Shown: one piece after another, positions 1-11,285 of the stretch
Numbering within the stretch: the stretch's first letter is position 1
How the letters are laid out: every line of letters begins with the position of its first letter
Source: Klebsormidium nitens
Taxonomy: Eukaryota; Streptophyta; Klebsormidiophyceae; Klebsormidiales; Klebsormidiaceae
Assembly (NCBI GenBank): GCA_000708835.1
Contig: DF237090.1
Location: 27,753 to 91,752, forward strand
DNA length: 64,000 nt
Direction of reading: 5' to 3'
Notes under the pieces: generated by a model
The model's input: the letters and a program-made list of their open reading frames with translations, nothing else
What the model was told of the DNA's origin: nothing
Database searches by the model: none
Program-made: the position numbers and the translations under genes

Positions 1-2780
1 TGGCTTGCCGGCTCTGCTTTTGGCGATTGCAGACTGTGGGCATGAGCCGCCGTCCGGGCAGGCGGATGACTGACGTCATCAGTGTCTGAGTCCGGGAACT
101 CGATGGGCTCGGCCTGGGATTGGCCTGGGACGTTAGGGCTGACGATTGCAAGGCCGCGGGCCGCTTTCTGCAAAAGACAAGGTATGTCAGATGCTTAGAT
201 TGGAACGCGTATACTCCTACATTCCCTAATAAGACACGACCCTTCGACCAAAGCCAGCATCCAGTATAGGACACGCTCTGGTCTCCGCACCAGCGCTGGT
301 CTGTTTGATAGTACACCAATGGAAGCCGAGTCTGCTTCACATAGATGCGGACCTTGGGCCTTGGACTCTAATCTATCTGAATGAAGCGCATTCGAGATCC
401 CGGGCATGTCTGCAAGTTCGTCACAAAGTTGCAAAGTCGCTGCGGAAGCGGTTTGATTCAAAACCGGCTGCAGAAATACTGAGTGCAGAATGGATTTGAT
501 CACTCGGATCATCCTTAACATGGACGACAGAAGCAAAACCAAGAACGGACCCTCAGAATTGACTCTCGACAACCCGTCCTTGTCAATTCGTCGCAGAAGG
601 GAGTCGGCAGAAGACGCAGTCTGGACGAACGGACAATCGAGGAACCATGATACCGCAACCACCCAGGGGCGTGAACGCTAGTATCACATCTCTGATTTCG
701 GACTCTGTAGCAAACGACGCTTCGAGTGCAGATTACCCTCCGCAATCAGACTTTGCGAACCTGGACATATGACCACTGAAGAGAGCTGCGTCGCCGTCGC
801 TCCTGTAGGCTTCGTGAGAAACAAACTTCTTAAGAAAGTCAAACGCTAAAAACGATAATTTGAACAGCAAAAAGCCGGCTCACCAGGCCTTCTTCTTGAA
901 GCAACAGATCCACGTTGCCGAACCAGGACGCCTCGCGGTAGTGCGCGTGCTTCTCGCCCAGCTTGTCGCCCGGCTCCAGCTGGATGGTTGAAAAACTGTC
1001 CGACTTGAGCGCGCCGCGCGCGGGGGCGAGCGAGCGATGCAGAGCCCACTGCACACAGTGTCAAGTGTCACGCGCAAGCAGCATCCAGGTGAAACTTCAC
1101 GCTCGATTCAGTTGTTGAAACGAATCAAAAATGCTGGTCATGATGCGAAGAAGGGCTTCTATCCCTTGCACATCCAGCAGCAGTAGCAGATCACAGCCTT
1201 TATAAGTCGCAGTGGTCGAAAGTTGAGAGGAAGCACAGGATCGACCGCACAACAAGCTCGGAGGAAGCGCCGTTATTTTCTGACGTTCCAAGGCAAAACC
1301 CTGAACTCCAGCAACCTGTTGGTCAACCACGATCAGCAGCTGCAATGGTCCTACCTTTGAGTCTTGCTTGACCGGGGTCGTCTCCCCATAGCGCCCCTTT
1401 TTAGAGGCACCAGCGGTATCCTCTTTCTGATGATTCCTCTGATCTGCAGTCCTCTCTTTTCTCTTTGCAGGCCCGCTTCTTCCATTGGTCGCCCTCTTCC
1501 GTTTCGCCGCCTTCTTTCTGCCGTGCGCCCTCCTTGCTTTTTGATTTAGCTCCTCTTCGAAATCCGGGTCGCTATCCTTGTCCTCATCGGAAGATTCTTC
1601 GTGAGAAGAGAGGTCGCTAAGATCAATTTCGGCTTGCTTGATTGTAAAGATGGTCTCGCATACTACGCCCGTTTCCGTTCTCAATTCCTCTTCCCAATTT
1701 CTGCAAGCTTCCTTCACTTTGGGCCGTTCCTTGAACTCGAACCTTGCGCCCTCGACAGACGTGCTAGAGGCTGTCGTCTCGTACAGGCAGGCCACGACTG
1801 GAGACTTGTCCGTGGCTCGCGCTGCTAGATGCCACCTGCAGAATTCAAAAGATAATTCAGTGTGAGGAAGTATGACTATCTAACCAAATGGCGCTGTCAG
1901 GAGAGCGAAAGCTGTAAGCTAGTCTTACTAACCCTTGGATCCTTACAAAGTTAGAGAGATGGCGCACAGAATGCGTGCAACGCCCCACATCGTTTGTGAC
2001 ACAGAACACAGCAATTTTGAGAATCTGTTGCTCCAGGCCCACCATTTTGATGGAGTCTGAGACACCAGCTTGGATTCTGGCACTACAGACATGCTGCAGT
2101 CTCAAAGAAAAAGTGCCTTTCTGACAGCTGTCATCGCAAGGGTTGACAGCTGTTCCCATCAAGCCCACAGAAAGAACCCTGGCATCAGGATAGCCGAGAA
2201 TCCAACCTGGTGATTCTCGACAGCAACATCTATTATCGCAGAACGATTTAGAAAAGCAACCCCTTGACAAGACTTCAAAGAGTTCAACGGCTGAAGTTTT
2301 CAAAGACACATGAAGTTATTTCCCTACAGAAAGGCACTCTTCTGAGAATCATAGCACGATCATGCCACCTCAGTAATGGTCAACACAGAGGTCTGCTGAA
2401 ACTCACCGATCACTTGATGTTGTGGTGCCGTCCACGCTGTTCTCTGTCAGAAATTCTTGGTCCGCCCAGTTGACCGTCACCGCTTGGAACTCCTGCCCGG
2501 GCTCCGCCAGAAAGTAGAACCCAGCTTCCACCGGCACCTTCCCCCCATGCACTAAGTAACGAGCTGCCACCCAGAAAGGAAAGCACCACCAAATGTCCTT
2601 GTTTGCCAGCTCCAGAGTCATTCTTTTGATTATCACACAGGAGTTTCCTGAGCTTTTGGCCATTTTGAGCTCCACTGTCCCAGTTTCAGAGTCGACACGC
2701 ATCACCACTCCTTGCAAGCAAGAGGGCCTGCGGCCAATGTCTGATGCTTCGTACAGAGGGACCCTTCACTGAAGAGGACG
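1..2780 (-). CDS. Unrecognised multi-exon gene, C-terminal end beyond the left edge
   Basis: I do not recognise this family. Reading right to left, four segments join in phase: about 2780-2407, 1835-1355, 1048-884 and 167-1, the last running off the window. The acceptors at 1836-1837, 1049-1050 and 168-169 are pyrimidine-AG, and the donors are gtgagt, gtagga and gtgagc. The 1835-1355 segment codes for a Glu/Asp-Ser patch followed by a Lys/Arg-rich stretch that looks like a nuclear localisation signal. The 167-1 segment has another acidic patch (FPDSDTDD). The segment near 2400-2780 reads like a folded domain (GVVMRVDSETGTVEL). The product is therefore probably nuclear. I could not fix the upstream exon: open frames at 2780-3200 are protein-like in two frames but do not join cleanly. 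A chromatin role is a guess. Confidence 0.5.
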
Positions 2781-3916
2781 CACGTGCCCATTGAGCTGCA
2801 CAACAGATGTTCTTGGCCGCCCAAACTAGTTCCCTCGCTGTCCCCTGTGTAAATGCTGATAGCGCGGCTGCCCACATCAGATTTCTTTGTACCTGCTTCA
2901 TTTGTGCCCGCATTTTGAGTGCCCATATTGCCCAGATTGCATGGGACAATGAGATCTTGGTGGGCAGACAGCCACTCTCCGCCACGCACAAAGATGGGTG
3001 TATCAATGTTGTCAAGGGGAGAAAGGCAGTCGGGCAATTCCCCTTTCTTCTGCCATTGCCGCGCCTCGTAGCCCAGAGCTCTTGCGGTGAGCCACAGCCT
3101 GGGCCAGAAGTGGTTGAATGCATGGGGCCCAGTTGTCAGCTTCCTTGCAGGATTTGCCATCTCGAAATTTCAGGCTTTTCAGACCCTTGGCCACCCTACA
3201 AGCTGGCCCACATCGGGACTGAAAGCGACAGCGTCAATGTAACTTGATTCTCTGCACCATTGGTTGTGCTCTCCCCAGCAGCGCAACTGAGGGACAGCAT
3301 TGTCGACAATTTCCGCCAATGCAGCGCCACGAAATGGTCACCTGCTAAGCCTAAGCAATCCGGAGACAGACATGCCCTCGCAATGCTGATCAACAGTTAC
3401 AAGAAGAACATGCTCTGGAACAAGCTGCGGCTGGGCATCATGATCAGCATTGTCAACAGGAGGTCAACAGCATCCTTCCATTTGGCATTCCTTTCTTCGA
3501 TCTCGAAAAGCTTCAAAGTTCGACCATTGGCATTGGAAAGGCACTTCCCCGGTGGTTGTACACCCCCGGGGCTTCTCCCAGCTGCCGTCTATTGGGACGG
3601 CGATTCCCCACGTCGACGGCGCATTACCGTGATATGTCCCTAGACTTGGTTTTAGAGGGATAGGCACCTATTTTGCTCGGGGAACTGGCAGCCAGTGTCA
3701 ATGGGCCAGTGGCGTCTTTTCTGTCTCACACGCAGCGCTGCTGTTGATCACTGAATAGCTGGCTCCGGGTGCCCAGCCCGGTCTTACCCCAGCATTAAAA
3801 AAAATAATGAATTTATCTGCTGCAAATTGCAATGCAGCAAATGGCGAGATTGTGGTCAGCTGGCTGGAGCATTGCCATTAATGTCAGCTGGAAATGCCGC
3901 ATCTTTGTTTGTCAAT
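2781..3916. other. Probable 5' portion of the left gene and intergenic DNA
   Basis: Minus-strand frames at 2781-3200 have coding-like composition, but I could not choose one with consistent splice phase. I see nothing in 3250-3800 beyond low-complexity A-rich sequence just before the plus-strand gene at 3917. Confidence 0.3.
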
Positions 3917-6900
3917 ATGGCAGCAAAACATCACTCTCTGCTGGGGTCCTCTCCTTGCAGCAGGTTTCAAAGGGACCTCTGTCGTTCAGAGGAAGCTGTT
4001 CAGCGCTTGCCAAGCTGCTTAAGCTTGTCCCAGGCCTTAGAGAATCGAAGTAACCTGCTGATACCAAAACCATGTCAGCATTCTGCTGCCGCCAGCTTCA
4101 AACAGCTCAAGAATGGCCCCTGCGTACTCAAAAAATGGCCTAATGGAAACTTTCATCAAGTGCTGTTGCGAAAACTTTGTAAAAGGAGGTTCAAAGTTAC
4201 AACCGCGAGGGCCGGGGGGGATGAAGACCGGCCACCGTCAAGTAGCGACGACGAGCTTGCGAGCCAGTTTGCTAGGTTTGTCAATGAATCAATGCAGGTA
4301 AGCAAGCGAGGGCAATTGACTGCCGGTGTAATGGTGCGAGATGCTCTGCAAGCACGTGTGCCCGTCAGTTTGTTCCTATGCCACAAGCACTCATCATGTA
4401 CAACAATCTGAAATTGTTTCATGCTGTGAAGGACGCATCTACTTTTGGCTTCCGATTCACTGCTGTGCTGTTAAAGCAATGGCGATCAGATGTGCCACCC
4501 TCGAACAGTTGGGCGTTGTGCATTGGAATCTGCCCGCGGAAAGAACACTTTGAACTGTGCCCTTAACGACCTGTTATCTGCTGCAAATGAGGAGCGCTAT
4601 GTTACCCACATTATTCTCACTTGAGTAATAGGAACAATTGTAACCATGCCCACTCGCCTTTGCCGCGTCACTGGGCAGCTTCTCTGGCTCAAATTGCCTA
4701 GCTCAGGACAGCTGCAACCCTCTGCTCTAAGTTTTGTCAACCTGGGACCGTGCAGGCTGTTGCATCACCAGTCCGGAGGCCCACTGCTCTTCTGCCGCCC
4801 ACCGCAGTCATCCGCGCCCAGATGGAAGCTCTCCAGCGGAACGACTATCCAGAAGTGAACGCCGGCATCAAGGTTGCTTTCGACTTTGCAAAGCCCCAGG
4901 GGGTGGAAGAGTTTACGATGGGAAAGGTGGGCAGCTCTCCGTCTTGTCGTGATCGATGTCTTTGCAATCTCCTCTTGAATACGACCTGAAGACGCCAGAA
5001 GTCTTCTAGCCCGGACACAAGCCCGATAGGACCAGACCACCGCACAAAGTCACTCCAACTCGCGTCCCGTTAGTCCTCTTGGTCTACCTTGCTCGCAACT
5101 CGCTCAATCATGCCATCGAAGTCTGCCCAAATGGTAGAAACAAGACACCTCTAAAACGCTGGTCGGATATCCCCATCATGAATCCTTTCACAAGTTGTGT
5201 CATGAGTGTTTGCTTTTCCATGTAGGGGCAGCCCGTGGTGAAGGCGTGCCGGACCTGGGAGGCCAGCGAGCGCTACCTGAGTATGGACGGCTTTGAGCTG
5301 ATGCTAAGACAGCCCATGTACAGCGCACTAATAAACTGCACCAGCTGGGAGGTAGGTGAACGTCAATCTCAATTTGAAGTCGTCCCTCTTGAACTCCTTT
5401 GATCTCCCACAGAACAATCATCTTGCTGGCCGCCCGTTTGCTTTCCCGACTATTTCTCTCATCATTCTTTGACTTCTGTGGTGAGAGGTGAAAGATAGAG
5501 AAAAACTGCGCCTTTGTGGGTGTGATTTGCAGAGAACTGCTCCCGACACATTGCAACAAGTCAAGACTCCAAATCCATGGTTGTGAGAGGCCACAGTTAA
5601 ATGTGTGCGAACGATGGGGAGGCAATCTCCCTTTTCATTTTGTTCCTATGGAATGTTGGCCTTTGATACAGGTAGCACGAGACTTTGGTTCTGGACACAA
5701 AAGTCCTGAAACACTGTAAACAGCCACTAATAGCCGAAGCTCTCAGTCCAAAGACCTTGCTTGCCTTCGGGGACCAGATATCGTTGGCTTCAATCTATTG
5801 AACGTTGCAACAGATTATCTTCTTAGCATAAGAACGACGGGAGCTGTTCATTCGTTTGCGAGGCGCTTTACAACCACAAACTCAACATTCCGGACGCTGT
5901 CGGACGACTGTTGTTTGATGTGGAAACGAATGCGTGTCCGGGAGCTTCATCTTTCGACGACATTCTGCAGAAAAAACCCGGTGTTGTATGCAAAAATTGG
6001 CTAGATTTGCTTGGACCTCTGTAATCCCTTGATCTCCCAACAGTTGCTCTGGGGGATCGTAGAATCCCTTACACACAGGTTGGCGTCGCCCAAGAGAAGC
6101 TGGGCCGTTTGCCTCCTCAAAATGACCGGAGGCAGAACACGGTCATTGATCCAGAGCTTCTACTCTTGGTGCAGATCAGCTCTGCTCTAAAGTTCCATGG
6201 CCGAGGCGATAACCGGGCAGTGCAAGCAGTCAAAGTGACGGCGCCAGTGGAGGCCGCGGGGAAAGAACCGAGCGCGAGAACGTACTCCTACACCTTCTGT
6301 ATGGAACGGGTGAGCAACGATGCCTCAGAGCTGACGCGAAGCGTGGTTTATTCTTTCGAAAACGGAAAACTAAATTGCTCTGCTATACCCTATCGAAGGA
6401 GAGGGAAGCTCACTTCTGTAGGCAGGGACGAGCGTGAGCAGAAGGAAACGGGTTGCTTTATGAGGTCTGTTTCCTGCAAGCAAGGTCTTCACTCCATGTT
6501 GATAACTAATGTGAGTTCCATCCGCGGGATTGGCAGCAAGAGTAGGGGCATAAATGGCTCGAAGTAAGAAAGAGCTGCCAGCCGTGTGTCAGCGGGATAG
6601 AACAAGGTTGCGAGGGTGCGCGTCATCCTTTCTGTAACTCGTGGAACACCGCTGAAGTATACCACGAATCGGGCGCATTAAGTCGACAGTCTCACCATTG
6701 GATTGCTGTTGCGAACCTTCAAAGGGAGGCGATCGAGAGTAATATTCTCGCCCCAGATCACTGGTCAATACTAGGCCCGCTGGTAATCCGGTCAGCCCTG
6801 ATCTTGTTTATTAATGCTCGTGTTCCCTACAACGGTTCCGACAGCATTTGGAGCTTGTCAACCCCAGTCAAGACTCTCCCATGGAGTGTGGGGGGAAGGC

Positions 6901-7093
6901 CTCATAGCATCTGTCACTCAAGGTAGCGTCGAAGACATTCCAACCAGAGTCGATAACACATGTTAAGCTTCGTTGTCCTCTCCTCTCCTTGCAGATAGAA
7001 ACGGGCGCATACAAGGGCTGCTGGCTAACGGTGGGCCTACGGCTGGGGGACTACACCGTCGAACCTCCAAACGAGTCACGAGAAGTGACGTGA
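3917..7093 (+). CDS. Plastid NTF2-like domain protein
   Basis: Five exons join in phase: 3917-4297, 4756-4926, 5226-5351, 6079-6309 and 6995-7093, about 335 residues. The first exon (127 aa) starts MAAKHHSLLGSS and is rich in Ser, Arg and Lys with few acidic residues until its end, as in a chloroplast transit peptide. The mature part begins near VIRAQMEALQRNDYPEVNAG and contains RQPMYSALINC and YSYTFCMER, ending CWLTVGLRLGDYTV. From memory this pattern (Gln-x-Leu-x-x-Asn-Asp ... NAGI ... Phe ... PMY ... W) matches plant plastid proteins annotated as nuclear transport factor 2 family, whose fold is a small cone-shaped pocket and whose biochemical role is not established. All donors are gtaagc, gtgggc, gtaggt or gtgagc. 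ATG 3917 was chosen because translation from it gives the transit-like leader; an earlier in-frame ATG at 3827 is possible. Confidence 0.62.
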
Positions 7094-8156
7094 CCGACAC
7101 CTTTCGTTTTCGATTCAGGATGAAGCTGCTTTTGCGCGCTGTCTGTATTATCAAAGCTGCCCAATCATGCAGTCGGACCTCCCTCTGCGTCGTCGCCCAG
7201 CGCTTGAGTTTACCGGGTGGCCAGGCACTGACTTGCCCCAATTGTCTGTCATTACCGACGGGGCTGCACAGCCGAGGGTGGATAAACACACATGCTAATC
7301 TGGTCCGGGCACCCGGCCACTCATTGTGTCTGCTGCCGCCAGAGCTGTCATATAGGGCAAATGATCGTCGCTTCTTCACCGTGGCACTGTGACAATACAC
7401 TCAGAGCGCCACATGGCTGCATATGGATGGCCGGCATGCTTGCACCGGTCGTTTTCTTTCTTGCATCTACGAGCGTCCGCAGGCGGCCTACTACTTTGCA
7501 AAGCGCATGTGCCTCATTGTGTAAAGCTAGTCGATCGGTCGAGTCTGCATTGGGCAGATGCGGTGATGGCTGCCGCATATATGGCGGCCATTCCTACGGA
7601 CGTGCAATTAAGTGGCCCAGCTCCATGTAGACTTATTTTGAAGGCCACTCGTGCAGCTACATAGGCGGCGGCCGATGATAACCATTTGCGATCAGCGATT
7701 GCGATCGTTGTGACCACTGCGCGCCACAGCTTAATCGCTGACGAAAGCCGCAGTTTCGGCGGCAGGGCGAATGTGTGGGCATGCGCATCGACATGGTGAA
7801 AGCTGCCGGTGCGCTCGGCGTCAGACACCGCGTGCCGCACAGCTACCTGCACGTATGTCACAGGTTACGTAGTCTTCATGATCGAAAACTCTGAAATACT
7901 TTGATCGTGACAATGGCGGGACGAGAGGACTGCAACCGACCGGAGGCGCCACCGAAGCGGTTCCTTGAAGCGAGGTTGGCAGTAGCGCATCTGCACTTAA
8001 CGAGGGCATCATTGTTGACAACCACAAGCCATGCCGTCACTCTACGCGCCCGAATCCCGCTTGCAATCAACCAGTATTTGCCACTGGCATCAAAGGGCCT
8101 GCTGAAATCAAAAGTAAGCATAATGTACAAAGGCAGGATGAAAGAGTGGCTCTGTG
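7094..8156. other. Intergenic region, no gene seen
   Basis: This lies between two genes whose 3' ends face each other. Open frames on both strands are short and have no recognisable content. I see no tRNA or repeat. Confidence 0.5.
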
Positions 8157-10231
8157 CTACTGCTGCATCACATCGTGTCCCCTGTCCCCTTCTAATTGCA
8201 TCATGTCGTCTGCCCGCACGACGTCCGACTCCACTTTTTGCTGCGGCGCTTCCTCCTCCTTGTCCTGGTCGAAGTTGATCGGAAATTTCGTGACCCTGGG
8301 CTTGTCTGCCAGGATCACCCGTTGCAGCTTGTCTAGTTGTACTCTGGCAGGCGGCTCTTCTCGTAGCTCCTCGTCAATGTACTCGTTGTTTACGTAGTAG
8401 CCTACTCTAATGAACTCCTGACCCCGATATGAGCATGTGAGCAGCAGGACAGTGACCCCCACGATGTCGCCCTCTGGAATCTTCGACGGATCAGGAGGAT
8501 CGGCCTGTAAAGTAAATCGATATTAAAAAGACGACAAAGGTCGTGCACCAAAATCTTCGCAATGGGGCATATAAGACAGGGGTGGCTTGACCCCCAAGAC
8601 GAGATTCCATATCAGAGTGCACGGCAGTGCCTTTGCAGAGACCCAACTTTAGAGGACGACACAAAAAGAATTGTTGATTGAGCCGTGATAGCAAATTTGG
8701 GAGGCTGTATCAAGGGCCCCACGCAAACCACAGATTAATTCATTAATCTCAATTAATCCCATAGCTATCAGTGGGCTGTATAAAAGTCGAATCAGGAGGG
8801 GTTTGTTATGCGACTCTGTCTTAAGGATAAACCAACTGCGACCATAAAGCATGGTTCCCTGTATCTCGAAAGAATGGTCACAACTGTATCTTACTGAACT
8901 CTTCCCCACAACAATCCCTCGACATCAATGACCAGCATGCCACCTCAGAAACAGGCCAGCTTACTTCAAAAGAGTTGATCCAACTTGGCATTTCAACTTG
9001 GCATGCCCTTGTACGTGCAAAGTTGATCAGGAAATAGTTGCATTTAGAAACTCAAAGCATTTCTGCCACGCTTTGACGGAAATTCTGGCTGAGACCGTTT
9101 ACTTGCAGATCTGTTGAAAAGTGCATTTCATACGAGCACACGGAGAAACTCACCTGGAAGACAAAGCGAAAGCTCCCCATATTCACGGGCCCCACGAGCA
9201 CACTTTCCAGCGTCTGATCGTACTTTTCGTCCTCGGCAGACCCCACGTACACCAGCTTCCACTCCAGGTCTGCAGATAGTCACATTCAGCGGCACTTGAG
9301 AAGCAGATTCTACAACAACCAGACAGAACCTTTGCATAGTGCTGGTGAAAAGACAATAGAAGCCGTAAAGCTTCTGATGTGCAAGAATGATTTATCCCAG
9401 CGGTTAACGCTCTTGAGAAATGTACATGCTCCATATATTCAGCCAGGCACAAATGAGAAAATGGAAACACGCAGATGAGAGCACCCCAGAAGGTAAAACC
9501 ACTGTCGTGTATCAAGGAAGTTCTGGCTTTGAAAGCCTAAGTCGCACAGCCTTTGCGAGCATTGATTTGGTTTCCCATCTTTCCAATAGATGGCTCCTTT
9601 TCAAGCAAGCACGTCTCAAGAGGACACGGAAAATAACTCTGTCAAATAATAATCATGGCAGCTAACATGGTTCTTATGGCGTGCAAGTACCTAGTTTAAT
9701 CTGGTTAAACCACACCAGATGAACTGAAAGATAACCAACCATGGCTTGGTTTGAGATCAAGAACACAAACAAACAGGTCCAAAACTTCTTCCAGCAAGTC
9801 GTTTCAACAAAATGAACCTTTTGTCTGGCACGGTCGAGCCTCCAAGTCAATGAACCTTCGTTAGCAACATGCCGCAGGCTTGTCTAACTTTAATTTCAGA
9901 CAACCTACTTCTCCACAACCTCGAACCTGGTGTAGCAGTCAGTATGGATTAGCCCTATAGGCTGCTTGTGCTCTGAAAGCACCGAAGAGTTCTACTGAGC
10001 AAAATGCTGCCAAAGCTTTCACCCATTGGTCTTCTACTGAAGGGGAATAAGCAGACCAGTTGCGATAAGTTATAGCTTGAAACAAAAACAGTCTAAGCTC
10101 GCGCAGGCAACGAGCTACTCACCATCTTGAAGATTGTGTAGACATTCGTAGGATATCTCAAATTGGAAGGGGTTTGTGAACATGCTTGGGTTGTCGAGCA
10201 CCACCACACTGGTCACATTGATGGCGCTCAT
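8157..10231 (-). CDS. ASF1: Histone H3-H4 chaperone ASF1
   Basis: Three exons, 10231-10123, 9269-9154 and 8504-8157, join in phase to give 190 residues. The protein begins MSAINVTSVVVLDNPSMFTN and contains LEWKLVYVGSAEDEKYDQ, TLESVLVGPVN, TVLLLTCSYRGQEFIRVGYY and ILADKPRVTKFPINF, all hallmark stretches of anti-silencing function 1. This family binds the H3-H4 dimer and hands it to CAF-1 or HIRA during replication-coupled and independent nucleosome assembly. The immunoglobulin-like core spans about residues 1-155. The tail is short, acidic and Gln-rich, and ends DVMQQ; plant ASF1 proteins are of similar length. Splice sites are gtgagt donors with pyrimidine-AG acceptors. The gene is divergent from the DUF3429 gene. 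Identification is very secure. Confidence 0.96.
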
Positions 10232-11285
10232 GCTGCTTGATGCACCACCGCTGCGCTACCTGGGGACTGTCTTCTATTGACACCAGTTACAATGTGACTG
10301 TCTCACCAAGGGAGGCACAATCCTGCTATAACGCTCCTAGGAAGGGGGTCTGCAATGCAAGCTCTGACGCTCCTGAAGTTGCCAGAATGTAATCCGCCAA
10401 ATTGACAATCAATCAAAATCAAGACGGTTGCAGGACTTGCGCGAGGTTACTCCTGGGAGATCGTATGCAAAACAATCAAATTGGTGGCGCTGAGTGGCTG
10501 CTTGCAGCCTGTCGCCGCGGATGGGGCACCCGTGGAAGCAGCAGCGATTTTCTGCGTGGCAGCCTTTGTTGAGTGGGCAGATTGTACAGCTAATGAGACG
10601 CGCAGAACGCTTGCAGAAGCAGGTAGAAATTGTGGCACTAGGGCGATAGAATTTTCTGCTTGTGGGAGCGACTGTGGAATTTCTGACTTTCTGTTGTGGG
10701 CTGCGTCTTCTTCTGGTGCTGCCAATGCTGGTCGTACGTCTTCTGAAGTTCTTCCCCCTCCACAGAGTTTGTGCACAGAAATCTGGCGGGAGAGGATTCA
10801 AATTTGGGAGTTTTCAGCTACACCTCTTGCAAGTAACGCTCCACGTGTTTGCAGCACAAGCATTACGTTGCAGCTTCGAGCTCGTTTCGCGGTTCCATTT
10901 GAAACCCCAAACCCTGGGAGCATTCCAAGGTTCCGTTCCGGTGACGTTCCGGGCGGATGTTGCTTGTAAGCACTGCTAGCGGCGTGCGCGCGTATTTAGT
11001 GTTCTGTGGTCTGTACGTTCTGCTTTGCTGCTTTGCTGCTCTGCTGCTTGAGATTGCTCTCTTGTTACAGTAAAATTTTACAACCTGAGGGGCAGCTAGG
11101 CAGCAGCATTGTGCCAGCAACAACCCATTTTCGCAACCTCTAAATGTTACATGTCCGTTGCTACATGAGCTGGGAAAAACGTTAATGGAAAGCTCTGGCT
11201 CTAGCAAACAATCAAACACTCGTCAAGGATTACGCTTGTCTCCGGCATACACTTTACACACGCGTCTTCAACAACTTGAGGACCC
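10232..11285. promoter_or_regulatory. Shared upstream region of ASF1 and the DUF3429 gene
   Basis: This 1.05 kb lies between two divergent start codons, so it must hold both promoters and 5' UTRs. A minus-strand frame at 10447-10776 is open and Ala/Ser/Pro-rich, with no recognisable domain; it may be ASF1 5' UTR or a small unknown exon. A TTTGCTGC/TCTGCTGC run occurs near 11020-11050. No TATA box was convincing. Confidence 0.45.

Noticed and set aside
195-662. 155-codon minus-strand open frame
   Set aside because: It lies in the intron between two supported exons of the left gene, and its composition shows no domain.
10409-10979. Overlapping open frames on both strands upstream of ASF1
   Set aside because: No splice-consistent product or family likeness; more likely UTR or promoter DNA.
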